Assembly: GCA_036346395.1 (NCBI GenBank)
Contig: CM070594.1
Coordinates: 27,251,385 to 27,315,384, forward strand
DNA: 64,000 nucleotides
Source of the DNA: Hsuehochloa calcarea
Lineage: Eukaryota > Streptophyta > Magnoliopsida > Poales > Poaceae
Direction of reading: 5' to 3'
A program made the translations under genes and the position numbers. This document shows, piece after piece, positions 33,249 to 46,173 of the stretch. The notes under the pieces are model-generated. The model was not told the DNA's origin, ran no database searches, and worked only from the letters and a program-made list of their open reading frames with translations. Each line of letters starts with the position of its first letter. Positions within the stretch are counted from its first letter, which is position 1.

Positions 33249-34008
33249 ATGAAACTAGAGAAATTCACTGGTGCGAATTTCAAGAGATGGCAGATAAACG
33301 TCCAATTGTGGCTCTCGGCTATGAATGTATTTTGGGTCGTGATACCAGGTCCTACAAGACTTCGTACTGCTGTACAACAAACTGAGTACGACACGCTAAG
33401 GTAATATTTGTTAGGTGCATTCTAAGCGTTTTTGTCTGGCCAGCTTTATGATGTGTATATGAACATGAAGAACATTGTGGATCTGTGGCACGCACTCGAA
33501 CGCAAGTCCGCTGCCTCCAATGCTAGACATGAATTGTATATCATGGAGCAATATCATGATTACAAAATGGTTGATAAACGTTCTATAGTCGAGCAGGCTC
33601 ATGAACTACAATTCGTTGTGAGAGAACTCGTCCATCTTGGTTGTCAATTGCCTGACAAATTTGTGCTAGGGCATTATTGCCAAATTGCTTCCATTCTGGA
33701 GGAATTTTGCCACATCTCTAAAACACAAGAGGTAAAATATTTTTGTAGAGGATCTGGTTGCTAGTCTTGATGTTGAAGAGAAGGCTCGGGGAAAATATGT
33801 GACACCAATGGTGCAAGAGGGACAGTCTAGAGCGAACATCATGAAGCACATTGACAAAGGGAAAGACAATGTTGCTTCGACCGCCAACTTCAAAAGGGCC
33901 AACAGCGGTAAGAAGAAAGTGAACATGAAGGATATTACTTGCTTTGTTTGTGGCAAGACTAGTCATTGGGCCAAGAAATGCTGCAAATGGAGGTGCAAGA
34001 AAAATTAA
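33249..34008 (+). pseudogene. Copia gag with zinc knuckle
   Basis: The likely start is 'MKLEKFTGANFKRWQ' at 33249, very close to the LTR. Frames change near 33400 and 33765. 'DLWHALERK' and 'LPDKFVLGHY' are typical gag words, and 'CFVCGKTSHWAKKC' (33940-33981) is a CCHC zinc knuckle that binds the RNA. Not translatable as a whole. Confidence 0.78.
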
Positions 34009-34029
34009 CCAGTGCAAAAGAAGTTTGCT

Positions 34030-35200
34030 AATGTGATTATTGGCGATGCCCAAGCATCTGGGTATGGTAATTTACCTTGTACCTTTTCGGCATGTCAATC
34101 TACTGATTGGTGGATTAACACCGGGGCTAATATTCATGTATGTGTTTATGCATCTATGTTTTCTTCTTACCAGCTCACATGCTTCTGTTCTTGGTGTTGG
34201 CATGGTAGATCTGAAGTTCACTTCGGGAAAGATCGTTTGTTTGAAGAATGTGCAACATGCCCCTACAATAAATAAGAATCTCGTCAGTGGTTCCCTTCTA
34301 TGTCGAGATGGGTTTAAATTGGTCTTTGAGTCAAATAAAGTAGTTGTGTCAAAATTTGAACTCTTTATTGGAAAAGGTTGTGAATGCAGAGGTTTGTTTC
34401 ATTTTTCCCTTTCAGATTTTTGTAATAAAGTTATGAACCATATTTATGACTCTACGAATGCTGGTGAGGTCAATGTATGACACTCACATTTTTGACATAA
34501 ATTTTGGTTGTATGTCTCAGCTTTCCAATTTATATTTAATTCCAAACTTTTCCATAGTTAAAGGTCCTAAATGCCAAATTTGTGTGCAAGCGAAGCAACC
34601 TTGAAAGGCTCACAAGGCTGTGGAGGAAAGAAATTCAGCAAAATTGGAACTCATACATTCAGACATGTGTGAGATGAATGGTGTATTGACAAAATGATGA
34701 AAAAGATATTTCATGACTTTAATTGACGATGCCACTGGATAATGCTATGTGTATTTGTTGAAAAAAAAGAATGATGCATTAGACTACTTAAAACGTATAA
34801 AGCTGATGTTGAGAATCAATTAGACATAAATATTAAAAGAATTAGGTTCGATCGTGGTTGAGAGTATTTTTCTAATGAGTTCGATCACTTTTGTGCGGAA
34901 CATGGTGTTGTCCATTAAAGAACACCTCCCTATTCACTCCAATCCAATGGGGTTTTCGAAAGAAAGAACCACACTTTGACTGACTTAGTGAATGTCGTGT
35001 TAGATACTGTGAGTATGTCTAAGGCATGGTGGGGGGAGGCTATGTTGACTGCGTGTTATGTTCTGAATAGAGTCCCCACTAAAAATAATGAGATAACTCC
35101 GTACGAAGGTTGGAAAGGGAGAAAATCATCACTCTCATTTTTGCACACTTGGGGGTGCTTGTGCAAAAGTCAATGTTCCAATAACTAAAAAACACAAATT
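34030..35200 (+). pseudogene. Copia protease and integrase region
   Basis: The protease active-site word reads 'WWINTGANIHVC' (near 34110), with Asn in place of the catalytic Asp of the usual D-T/S-G-A. Then comes 'LKNVQHAPTINKNLVSGSLL', a gag-pre-integrase border. Integrase words follow in changing frames: 'SDMCEM' (34660), 'EYFSNEFDHFCAEHGVVH' (34860-34915) and 'SMSKAWWGEAMLTACYVLNR' (35010-35070). Several stops. The protease mutation and the frame breaks show it is dead. Confidence 0.75.
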
Positions 35201-35469
35201 TGGACCTAAAACAGTGGATTGTGTCTGTCTAGGATCAACTCATCATAGTACGGGCTATAGATTTCTAGTAGTTCAATCTGGGATACCTGACATGCCAATC
35301 AATATGATAATAGAATCCTGAGATGCTATTTTCTTTGAAAATATATTTTATGTGAAGAATTCACATATCTCTTCTAGTCAAGCAAATGAGTTAATTCTTG
35401 AACCTACCACTCCAATTGAGTATATTGAACACACACATGAACACGTTCATGTGGAGGATGATAGTGTTG

Positions 35470-36690
35470 TAGCTCCTGGAATGAGCAAGAGATAAAGGAT
35501 TGCAAAATATTTTGGTGATGACTTCATTGTTTACCTTGTGGATGATGTTCCTAAATCTACTTCACAGGCATACGCATCTCCTGATGCAGAGTACTAGAAG
35601 AATACGATTCGTAGTGAAATGGATTCCATTATCGCTAACGGAACTTGGGAAGTCACTAATCGTCCATTTGGTTGTAAGCCAGTTGGATACAAGTGGGTGT
35701 TCAAGAAGAAGCTTAGGTCTGACGGTACAATCGAAAAGTACAAGGCTTGCCTGGTGGCAAAATGTTATACTAAAAAAGAAGGTGAGCATTTCTTTGATAC
35801 ATACTCACATGTTGCTAGATTAATCACTATTCAAGTACTATTATCTTTGGCTACCTCACATGGTCTTATTGTCCATCAAATGGACGTAAAGACAGCTTTC
35901 CTCAATGAAGAGTTAGATGAGGAAATTTACATGGATCAACCTGATGGATTTGTAGTACTTGGACAAGAGGGTAAGGTTTGTAAGCTATTGAAATATTTTT
36001 ACGGCCTCAAACAGGCACTTAAGCAATGACATGAGTAGTTCGATAGAACTTTGACATCTGCAGGGTTTGAGGTAAATGAAGTTGATAAATGTGTATACTA
36101 CCACTATGATGGGGGTCAAGGAGTAATACTATGTTTGTATGTTGATGACATACTTATCTTTGGGATAAGCATTGATATGATTAATGAGGTTAAGTCATTT
36201 TTATCCCAAAGTTTTTACATAAAAGATCTGGGAGAGGCTTATGTTACTTTAAACATCAAATTGATCAAGGATGAGAATGAGATTACCCAGTTGCAATCCC
36301 ATTATGTGAAAAAGGTATTGAGCCGTTTTGGCTATATGGAAAGCAAACCCTCTCCAACACCCTATGATCCTAGTCTAATACTTCGTAAGGATAGAAGACT
36401 AGGAAAGGGTCAATTGAGGTACTCTCAGATTATTGGTTCACTCATGTACTAGGCTAGTGCTACTCGTCCTGACATCTCTTTTGCTGTAAGCAAATTGAGC
36501 CGATTTACCGCTAATCCGGGAGATTATCATTGGCACACACTTGAGCGGGTTATGCACTATTTAAAAGGTACAATGAGTTATGAAATTCACTATATTGGTT
36601 ATCCTAGTGTACTTGATGGATATAGTGATTCCGATTGGATTTCTGATGCTGATGAGATAAAGGCTATGATTGGATATGTATTCACTTAGT
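35470..36690 (+). pseudogene. Copia reverse transcriptase and RNase H
   Basis: 'PVGYKWVFKKKLRSDGTIEK' (35678-35740) opens the RT, followed by 'HQMDVKTAFLNEELDEEIYM' (35874-35933, with the catalytic 'DVKTAFL'), and the active-site 'LYVDDILIFG' near 36135-36165. TGA at 36027 and TAG at 36450 interrupt the frame. RNase H words 'GYSDSDWISD' and 'MHYLKGT' are at 36550-36650. Apart from the few stops the domains are well conserved. Confidence 0.82.
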
Positions 36691-37072
36691 GTGTTTCGAG
36701 GCTTAACATCAAAATACCGTCCTACAGGGTATTCATGTGAGAACACAACTATATGAGCCTAATTGTTGGCCATAGTCCATGAGATGTGGGTGATCTCTAT
36801 GAAGCTCATGAAGAAACATGGAAGTATGACATATATGATCCACCCGAGGAGTAGCCAATCGGCGGCCAAGTATCAGCAAAGTCCTTAGGTGAAACTTTTT
36901 CACATAAAATTGCCAATTCAAGGCTTAGTCCATTGTGTAGTTGGGGGCAAGTGTAACTTGACGTTCTATGTGGATGCTCATCCTTAATCGGTCTCCACCG
37001 AAAGACTGGTATATCAACAACACGTTGGAATTATGGGCAAATTCGTGGTGCTTTTGGGATCTGGTGGGTGAT

Positions 37073-38057
37073 TGTTAGAGTTTTTGGGCTTGGTTCATTC
37101 AATATTCTAATTAAATCCTAGAAAAATCCAAAAGACCCCCTCATGCATGGTGGAAGGTGGAAAGTTTAGCATCATATTGCTAGTCTAGGTAGGAGGAGAC
37201 CAATATATAAACTAGAGTTTGTCTTATCTAGTTGGAGCAACCAAAAGAAGAACACACGACGTGCATGTGAATGGTATGACGATTTCGTGTCCGGTTGGCT
37301 GTGGAGCCGCAACTTCTTTTTGCACCTCAAAATCATACATACTTCTTAAAAACTGAAAATTGATTACACTATTTCAATTGGCTTTTATGGTACGCATTAA
37401 CCGTGTTTAAAATAATATTATGATGGCAGTTTCTAATGACAATAATGGAGGCAGTTTCTTCTGTTGAATCTGGTTCTATATAAAGGTGAGGCGTCTCCTC
37501 TCAGAATTAGAGAACAGAGAGAAACTCTCAGAATTAGAACAAAATATTCTACTTTTTGCCCGATCCCTTGATGCTGCGCTACTTGGCTAATCCATCCCTG
37601 CCTCGGCGTGCACCGACATGGGCAAAGCAGTGTCTCCGAAGTCGGTATCCCTCATGATCCTACACGGGTTGGGGCGAATTGGATTTTTGGGAAGCGTTCG
37701 CCCAACTACTTACGGTTTCTTCCTTCCCCATCATCCTCTGCGCATCATCTTCTTCGGATCAGAGTCTACCGCGACCTTCGTCGGAGCGATTCTCTGTAAG
37801 TCGCGGTGATATCATTTTATGTGGCTAGTTTTTGTTTCCTAGATATTTATCATGTAATGATGTTGATACCTATTTCTGTTATTAGCTTACTTGTTCTAGG
37901 TGTTACTTTGTTAGTGCATATATATGAGATAGATATATTTGAGTTGACGATCATGTTACTGTTTATAGTCTCAAATGTGCATAGTATATATGTTGTTATC
38001 GATTCAATTATTATTTTAGGAAGTATAATAATTACAAAAGTGTGCATATACCAAACA
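37073..38057 (+). repeat. 3' LTR of the copia element
   Basis: Pairs with 32202-33200. Contains the same 'gaatctggttctatataaag' TATA region near 37469. Confidence 0.85.
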
Positions 38058-39246
38058 GTACCTACCACTGATTGGGGCCGCGGTAGGCCACGTGGCCTGC
38101 CGTTGTCCTAGTCATTGGCACGTGGCCTTTCACTGCAAAATCGTGCAGTAAGGGTGTCATTTATGTTATTTCGTTCGCATGTGCTACTTTTGATGTTTCG
38201 TTTAAACGTCTATGATTTTAGCCAATGACGCTGCTACTGATTCAATTTACCATTAGTTATTTGTCATTTTGATTGTAGATCAAGAATGATCCAACCAAAG
38301 TTCGTCCTCAATGGGGCGAGGGTTGCCTGTTATAGTTGACCAAAGAAAAGCTGAAAAAACAATAATCAACAAGCCACGGGAAAATCTATATACGTACTAT
38401 TCTAAATAATATGCAAGCCCAATATTAAATAGTAATTTTTTTTTTCACTCTAGATCGCTTTCACTGGCTCGCTGCTATTGCTCGCTCCTTAGCGTGTTAC
38501 GGAAATTAACTAGCTCCCTCCTAAAAGTGAAAATTCATAAGACGCATTAACGTAATTTAGTATCGATCGTATTGCTTATGCTATCATGAAGGGGTCTCCT
38601 CCCATTACATATAGGGGGCACATGGCTCTCATCGACCATACACACATCCAAGAGATATCAATAAAGAGAGATGTTGTCAGGGCTACATCTCGTGCTCTTG
38701 TTCTTCTACTTTATATTTACGGGTTCAATGTTTGATTGCCGAAATCGTGACCCCAAAACACAACAATATAATCACAATATTGTTTCTGTAACAGTATGAA
38801 TCAACAAAAACCAATATGTAGATACAGTAAGAGTGTAAGACACAAGGATCACTAATATTAAGGTATTGTATATGGACAGGGGCCCATATTCGGTGACTGA
38901 ACAGTCCATTATTAGGGAGCTGTAGTCCGATTTAACTTTGTTTTTCTATTTGGTTCCGACTGTTGAAAGCACGTTGATTGGGAAGTCACGGCTGTACTCG
39001 CCTGGCGATTCATAGGCTACCACCCGCGCGTTGTTGCGGGGCTGATTGTGCCTTCAAAATTTGTTTGAAATTTTCATTGTTAATAAATTTATGTTTTCAT
39101 TTGGTAACACTTATCAATCACTTAAATTATCTGAGTAATGACGAGCTGGCTCAAATAGAACTCTTATAGAAAAAGATCTTTTCTATATATCGTAGTGATA
39201 CCTATGATATATAGCACGATTAAATCAGACAAGGTGTTGAAGATAC
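38058..39246. other. Region without a gene
   Basis: Begins with the right arm of the split inverted repeat (38062-38186), which holds a perfect 14-bp palindrome AGGCCACGTGGCCT (38079-38092). 38580-38760 resembles a piece of a copia LTR ('caataaagagagatgttgt') but has no identifiable partner. No ORF of interest. Confidence 0.4.
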
Positions 39247-39510
39247 TGTTGAGTAACCGTCGTTGGCGAGTCCAGTCTGAGCAATTACATAGTAAACAAT
39301 ATTCAAAAACGTAAGAACGAATCAAGAACACAACAATAGATTGAACACACAGATATGAGGAGACTTCAGGCTTTGCTTTATTACTTCTCAAAATCGTATT
39401 ACAATGGTTGGGGGTCCCTCTCTATTTATAGCCTCTCGACCCTGTTAGGGTTTCCAATAGGCTGCTCATATATGGGCCGGTATCTGGGCCAGGCCCAGAG
39501 TTTTTTAACG
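39247..39510 (-). repeat. 3' LTR of the minus-strand copia element
   Basis: 264 bp, pairs with 45441-45704. 'cctctctatttatagcctc' (minus-strand TATA) is at about 39417-39435. Confidence 0.88.
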
Positions 39511-39764
39511 CTCCCCCTTGGGCACCTATTCTTACATGTACATGCCTCGTAAAACCTCCATAAAAACCCAGTGGGAAAATTTTGGAGAAAGAGTACATGA
39601 CATATGTTCTGTTGCGTTGCACGAATTGCCTCATTAAAAACCTTAACCGAGAAACATTAGGAAAACTCATCAAGGGAAAAGAGTACAATCCATCCAATTT
39701 CATTTAATCTTCAGGATTTATTCTTTGGGTACTCGATCTTCGTGATCAAGTTTTAATAAATAGT

Positions 39765-42700
39765 TCATGAAGATTCTCCCCCTGAATTCTGCACTTCTCT
39801 AAGTCTCATCATTCCAATTCCACGTATGCATCTTTCAAAGCTAGATGCTGGAAATGACTTAGTGAATAAATCTGCAAGATTTTCACAAAATTTAATATGC
39901 AGTACCTTAATTTTGTCCGTCCTTTGCAATTCATAGCCATTCATAGACAGGTCTTGATTCTTTCTGTAGAACAGACCAAGTTCTTTGCTTCCTTGGAGGT
40001 AACGGAAGATGTCCATTATTTCCTGCTAATGCCTTTGGTAGGTTCTGTACTATACCATGCTAATAGGTTTACGGCAAATGCAATGCCTGATCTAGTACAG
40101 TTTGCTAAATACATAAGTGCTCCTACTGCGCTCAAGTATGGGAATTCCGGTCCTAGGACTTCCTCCCGCTCTTCTCTAGGTCTATACGGGTCCTTATTTT
40201 GCTGCAAAGACCTCCTGACCATCGGCACTTTCGAAGGATATGTCTTTCTAAAATCAAACCTTTGTAACACCTTCTGAGTGTAGGTTGACTGATGTACTGA
40301 TATCCCTTCAAGAGCATGCTCAAGCTGCAAGCTTAGGTAATATTTGGTTTTATCCAAATATTTCATTTCGAACTCTGACTCAAGTTAAGAGCTTGCTTTC
40401 TTAATACCTTCTGGGGTTCCAATGATGTTCAGCTCATCTTTATACACTGAGATTATACAAAATCCATACTGGGATTGTGTATAAATACATAGGGATAATT
40501 ATCATTATTCGTGTATCCTTTCTTGCATTGAAAGTCTCTTTAAGGGATTATACCACATCCTGCCTGATTGCTTAACTTCGTACAGTGACTTTTTGAGTTT
40601 CACACTATACAGATTTATATCTGCTTTATCTTGGTTCTGACAGGGATACATTCAGGTATCTTCATATAAATGTATGAATCCAATATTCCATAAAGGTATG
40701 TTGTTACCACATCCATCAATTTCATTTTTAACTTCAAGTTTACTACTATTGAGATTAAATATCTAAAGGGTGGTTTCGCCCATGATCGGGGAATAGGTTT
40801 CTTCATAAACAACTTCTGCATATTGAGTGAAACCTTGTGCAACAAGCCTTGATTTACTTTACTATTTTTATTTCTCTTTCGAATAAATACCCACTTATAC
40901 CCTACGGGGTGCACATAGGGAGGCGAACGGCTTACTGGCCCAAACACCTTTCTTTTATTCAAAGAAAATAATTCTATTTCTATTGCCTTCTTCCAATCTC
41001 CTCAATCTGATCTTTTCTTACATTTAGTGAGCGATGTAGGCTCTGGATTAAGATCGATGATTGTGACAAATTTCTTTACAAAGTAAATGTCGACATTGGC
41101 TGCTGTCTTATTCATAGATTCTCCCGAGGTCACAAAGTTTATAGCTATTTCTTCAAGGGGCGATTCTTCTAATGTTTCTACTTGCTCACCACTGCTTTCA
41201 ATTACGAGGGCAAGTCCCTTTAGTTTTCCAGCTCCGATGTGTGCGCACAGATCCATGCTGGCATCTCCCTTCATGGGGATGTTCAATTCTGGTATGCCTT
41301 TCCTGAAGGTTCTATACTAGTGCTAGGTCTCAACTAGCTCCCCTTCTGGTTGTAGGGAACTTTTGGTGATCGGCTGTGTCAAGACCTTCTTATCCTTTTT
41401 CACCAGGCATCCCCAGTTACTACGGATTCGAGGAGCCGGAGTTCTCGTCCTTTCAAAGGCTTTAGGACGGGATTAAGGGTACCTTCATTGGTATTTCAAC
41501 CCTCTCTGGTGCATTGCGTGCATGCACTTGCGACTTGGTCATGCTCTTCAAATCACTAAAGTGGTTAGGCAGACGATTTGCTAATGCTTGCAAATCAATT
41601 ATCTTCTGGACTGCAATTGTCTTCTAGACTTTAATTATCTTCTGGAATTCTCTATATGCTTCACTAGTGCACGGGTCATGTGCATGGATTTCAATTATCT
41701 TCTGAACTTCAATTGTCTTCTGAACTTCTCTATTTCATGATATTTTTTATCAAGGGGTTGATTTCCTCCCCGTAATGACGTGAAACAATACTCATCAAAT
41801 ATACTATTAGCGAAGCGGACTGCATGCAAATCTCCAGTCATGGGGTCCAAATACCTGATTGCAGTTCGCTTTGGTAGTGGTATAGGTACATAAACCTTGC
41901 TACCAAACCTTCGTAGATGAGAAATTTTCGATGCTGATCCTTGCGCTAGTTGCATAGGTGAATGGATGTTATATGCTGGTGGCCTAAGATTGATGAAAGT
42001 TGCTGCGTGCAGGACGACGTATCCCCAACATGTAGTTGGTCAACAACAATTCTTGAAAATTCCGCTAATTCATTTTGGGTGTGGACATGTGGTATGGAAT
42101 GCTCAACTTTAATTCCCATTTCATGCAATAATCATCAAGTGCCTTCGAAGTAAATTCTCCAGCGTTGTCCATTCTAGTGGACTTCACATGCTGACCAGGG
42201 AAATTATCTGCGAGATTAGCTTTGTAGAAGTATGGTTTCTCGTAAACAATAAACAAACGTGCGACCGTTTCGAGGAAGCATCGATGAGCACCATAAAATA
42301 CCTAAATGGCCTTGACAGAGACTGTATAGGATCGTAAAAGTCTCCCTAGATACGGTCCAGGAATGCAGGGACTACATCCTTCTCTTTCAGAGCAAAAGTT
42401 TTAGTAATTAATTTCTCGGTGGCACATGCGGGGTACACAAAATCTTCGTGATTCGAGAAATTCATTATATTGATATTATGTCCATGTGACTTGTTAATCA
42501 TATTTCTCATGGTCCTAAGACCTAGGCGGCATAATCTATCATGCCAGAGATAGAAAAGGTTCAAGGCTTCTAAATACAGTTTTAGGGCAGTATAGGCTAC
42601 AGATGCCTTAATATTAGTTTAGTATAGCCCAGTTTCAAATGAAGGAAGTCGTTCTATTACCATTTTTCTGCTTTCTTCACGTTTTGTAATGAGCAGGTAT

Positions 42701-43819
42701 TCCTTATCATGCTCTTCTTCAGTCTCTACGTGGAAACCGTTAGCGCGAATATCCTTGAGAGTTTTAGTCGATTCTGGTTACAGCAAGGCATCTTTAATGA
42801 CCAAAGTTGTACCCATTGAGAGTATAATTTATGGCATTTCCTGAGTCGATTATACAAGTATCGCTGCCTGCGATTGTCATAAGACTACAAGACTTCTTAC
42901 TGATTGATTGAAAGTTCCGTCTCTCTCAAGGATGTATTCATTGTGCCACTACCTGCTAAGCACACTTCCTCCATTGGGCGCCACACGCGTTCTAATATAA
43001 TGTACTTTGTTAATATGCAGTAGAAAACAAGCAATATATAAATAAAACTCTTCATATATCAGAACATAACTTGCTATTATAAATACGGGAATAAGTCTTG
43101 CAGGACTCGAGATAAGAATTTAATGCTTTGCTCTCCTAGAGCTTACAAACATTATTCAATGTTCCATCACAATCACAAATTGCAAGTGACTGTAAAAAGA
43201 TCTAAGTGCAGTGCGTGCACTAGAACGAATCAATGAAGTATGTAGTAACTTTTGCCTGAATCTGCTCCATGGCAATCCTCTCCTCTTGGGAAACTACGGT
43301 TGCGGCCGCTGCGATGTCCAAATGAGGAGTGATGGGGACTTCTACTGGGCTGTCCACATCCATTAGTGCAACTAATGGCTGTGGATCCTCTGTGCCTGCA
43401 ATGGCGAGGTGTGCTTCATGTTGTCCTTTGCCTTTTTTACTAGACTGGGTAGCATCAATAACGTGCTTGCGACCCACAACCTTACCCTTCTTGCCTCTCT
43501 CCTTCGTGAGAGGCTTCCTCACCTTGTAGCTACTAACATTGGCTTCATGGCCAACATTGCTATTTGGCGGTTGTAGTTCTTCCTTAGAACATCTTCTTGA
43601 GGTTTCGCAACTTTCATGATGTCAATTCATTAGGCATACTCCATGTAGCCATATTGACAATAGTTGCGTGTGGATTGCACTGCATTCGGGTAAAAGGTAG
43701 AGAGAGTCTTCTCAATCTTCTACTTGCCCGTGATTACATTATCATAGAGTTGAAGACTTGTACAAATTCTGGCCATACTGGGTCAGTTCTTTGAACTCTT
43801 AGTTCGAGATGCTAGTCAT
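39765..43819 (-). pseudogene. Copia gag-pol, degenerate
   Basis: Read on the minus strand, gag starts 'MTSISN' at 43819 and is stopped immediately by TAA. Basic gag-like words ('RKPLTKERGKKGKVVGRKHV') lie at 43525-43460. Gag-pre-integrase 'LFYLWHDRLCRLGLRTMRNM' is at 42560, integrase 'VKSTRMDNAGEFTSKALDDY' at 42190-42130, 'HLRRFGSKVYVPI' at 41925, RT 'VGYKWVFIRKRNKNSK' at 40905, 'STYTQKVLQRFDF' at 40290, 'GALMYLANCTRSGIAFAVNL' at 40140, and the typical tail 'NLADLFTKSFPASSFERC' at 39880-39825. A YVDD active site is not readable. Stops and frameshifts are frequent throughout, so no product is expected. Confidence 0.82.
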
Positions 43820-44403
43820 CTTCATATTCATGCAAAGTGTTCATAAGATTACTGTTGGTAATCTGCATAAAATGGTTGCAAAATTCGCATAATGTGCTTT
43901 GAACTCCCGGTTCATGATTCCGTACTTTTATATGCATTTTTCATGGTTTACTACTATTTTCAGTGATTAAAAGTAATATAAATAATCACAAAATATCAAA
44001 AACAGCAAATATTGTACATAAAATTCATAGAAATGATAATAAAAAATGAAATATGTTTCAAATGCAAAAAAAAACGAATCAAAATTTGAATTCCTGAGGC
44101 CCTTTTCTGCTGGAATATGAATTTTTAGTGAATTCTGCAATTTCCCTGGGCTAAAATGCGAAATTTTTAGTTTTGATAAAAATGTTTGCGTAATTTTCAG
44201 ATAATCTGAGGGGCTTTCTGCAAAATTTTCTTATCTAGAAAACTTGATTGTAATTTTTAGAAATTAGGGGGCCTTTTTTGCAAAAACATGTTTTTTTTCT
44301 CATTTTTTTCGATTTTCATCCGAACGGGACAAGCGTGCTGGCCTTCATGGGCCGGCCTTCTTGGCCCAGTCGCCGCTACTAAAAGGGGCTGGGTAGGGTT
44401 TCC

Positions 44404-45072
44404 CTACACCTGCGCACCGGGTGGCGGCAGCTCCCAAGATGGGAGCCGCGTTCGGGCGGCGACGGCCGGGCGCGACTGGTCGCGGTGGCGGGTGCCGACG
44501 TCTTGGCGTCGGAGGTCGGTGTCGGCATGTGGCGGTCTTGGTGGTCTTTGCAGAGGCATCCGGCGGTGGGGCCGAGCACGGAGGTGGCTGCGGCGGGCGC
44601 CGGTCGATCGCTCTTGGGGTTGCCGCGGCGCTTGCGGCGGCAGCGGGGTCGGCGGTGTTGCGAGGCGGCCGGAGGCTCGGGTTGGAGGCGCCACTTCGGC
44701 GGTGGTGGTGCTACGAGCGATCGGCGGCGGCGCTTTCAAGGCGGGCCGGTCGTGCTCTGGGTGGCGGGTCGTCTTGCGCGGCCGGCGGCGAGTGGGCGCA
44801 TCGGCGGTGCGTCGCGGTGCTTGGCAAGGCGGTGGCGATGGTCGGCTCTTCCTTTCCCCGCTTTTCCTATGATGTTTTGGTTGTTGGCGGCGCCGGCGGC
44901 GCGTTGAGCGCTGCGGTGTGGCTTCGAGGCCGGTTGGGGTTGGCCTGGGTTGGCGCGGCCGTTGCCGGTCGGCCAATCTGCCCATGCAGGGGCGACGGCT
45001 ACTGGCCGGTGGGGGTGGTCGGTGGCGCACGACTGCAGGCCGTGCGTCGGCCTTCATTTTTTTACTGTTCAC
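44404..45072 (-). other. GC-rich leader of the copia element with a 222-codon open frame
   Basis: In the element's sense direction this leader part is open for 222 codons and codes for an Arg/Pro-rich chain ('MNSKKMKADARPAVVRHRPP'). The other strand is open too, which is what GC-rich sequence tends to give. The corresponding leader of the copy at 11.26 kb has a 192-codon frame (11841-12419). No domain is recognised. It is more likely a structured leader than a gene, but the recurrence is noted. Confidence 0.4.
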
Positions 45073-45440
45073 ATGAGATTAGCGTGCACATGCTATTACT
45101 GTTCATCCAAGAGTAAAAAACTATTTAATCGATGCAATTTTTGTTCATGCAATTACCGATCGGCGACTTCGAGTTAGCTCATGGTAGATTATAACAAGTT
45201 TGCAATTTCAATCTATGGTACAATCGACATCCGATCTTTCATGCAATCCACCGATCGGCATTGTGCCGACAACTTCATGTCGGCTCGCGGTAGATTAGAA
45301 CGGATTTGCACCGTAGAAAAACCAATATAGAAAGTTAAATTTGCAGAATTGAAAGCAATCTAGAAAAATGATTCAATCTACGAGTGTCGTTCTTCGACGG
45401 TTACCTTTCGATGCGAGGAGAGTCGATCGTGCTAATAACG

Positions 45441-45704
45441 TGTTGAGTAACCGTCGCTGGCGAGTCCAGTCCGAGCGATTACCTCGTAAACAATATTCAG
45501 AAACGTAAGAATGAATCAAGAACACAACAATAGATTGAACACAGAGATATGAGGGGACTTCAGGCTTCGCTTTATTGCTTCTCAAAATCGTATTACAATG
45601 GTTGGGTGTTCCTCTCTATTTATAGCCCCTCGACCCTGCTAGGGTTTCCAATGGGATACCCATATATGGGCCAGCTTCTGGGCCGGGCCCAGAGTTTCTT
45701 AACA
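45441..45704 (-). repeat. 5' LTR of the minus-strand copia element
   Basis: 264 bp, TGTTAAGAAACTC...CTCAACA when read on the minus strand. A TATA box 'ctataaatagagagg' is at about 45612-45626. Followed by the PBS region. Confidence 0.88.
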
Positions 45705-45878
45705 GATACAACAATGCAAAGACTAAATTTAATAGTTGAATGATAATTCATTGAATATGTAATACTATTGCTATCTCAAAATAGATCTTCTTGTAGATTT
45801 TGACACATTCCCTGATACACACCTCTGATTATTAATTTTTTTTAAAAGTAACATGTTTTTACAAATTATAATAACGTA

Positions 45879-46122
45879 CTCCCCTATTCAGAAATATAAA
45901 ACACTTTAGAAAGTGTGTAGTAGTAAAACTTTCTAAATTTTGACTACTAATATATAAAAAAACTATTTAAATTGGTCACGTGAAATGGTATCATTAGATT
46001 ATTAAGAATACTTTCATAATATATAGTTTTATATTATTTTATGAACATATTCATGGTCAAAGTTGCATGTTGGAGAGACCGTGTCGATGTCCAAAACATA
46101 ATATATTCTTAAACGGAGCTAG
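45879..46122. mobile_element. Stowaway-like MITE
   Basis: Ends 'ctcccctattcagaaatata' and 'cttaaacggagctag' are imperfect inverted copies of the grass Stowaway consensus CTCCCTCCGT and are flanked by TA on both sides (45877-45878 and 46123-46124). The interior is AT-rich with the usual 'tggtcaaagttg' type word. Degenerate, 244 bp. Confidence 0.7.
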
Positions 46123-46173
46123 TAATACATTGAATGCACTTTTTTATGAGAAATCTACCAATATTATTTTTAT

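Larger units (their letters stand above)
32202..38057 (+). mobile_element. Copia retrotransposon with both LTRs (5856 bp)
   Basis: LTRs 32202-33200 (999 bp) and 37073-38057 (985 bp) begin TGTCAGAATTT / TGTTAGAGTTT and end CCTAACA / CCAAACA, and align along their whole length with indels. Gag, protease, integrase, reverse transcriptase and RNase H follow in copia order. Just before the 3' LTR is 'tctggtgggtgat', a polypurine-tract-like word. The flanks GTATT and GTACC share three of five bases and may be a mutated target duplication. All coding parts contain stops or frameshifts. LTR divergence is visible by eye, so the insertion is not young. Confidence 0.88.
39247..45704 (-). mobile_element. 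Copia retrotransposon, complete from LTR to LTR, minus strand (6458 bp)
   Basis: 5' LTR 45441-45704 and 3' LTR 39247-39510, each 264 bp and clearly similar. An identical 5-bp target duplication GATAC flanks the element (39242-39246 and 45705-45709). The 3' LTR begins CGTTAAAAAAC where TGTTAAGAAAC is expected, one terminal mutation. A polypurine tract 'AAGGGGGAG' sits next to the 3' LTR. The PBS region 'cgttattagcacgatc' follows the 5' LTR. A leader of about 1.6 kb, GC-rich at 44400-45060, precedes gag at 43819. Same family as 11258 and 48412. Confidence 0.9.
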
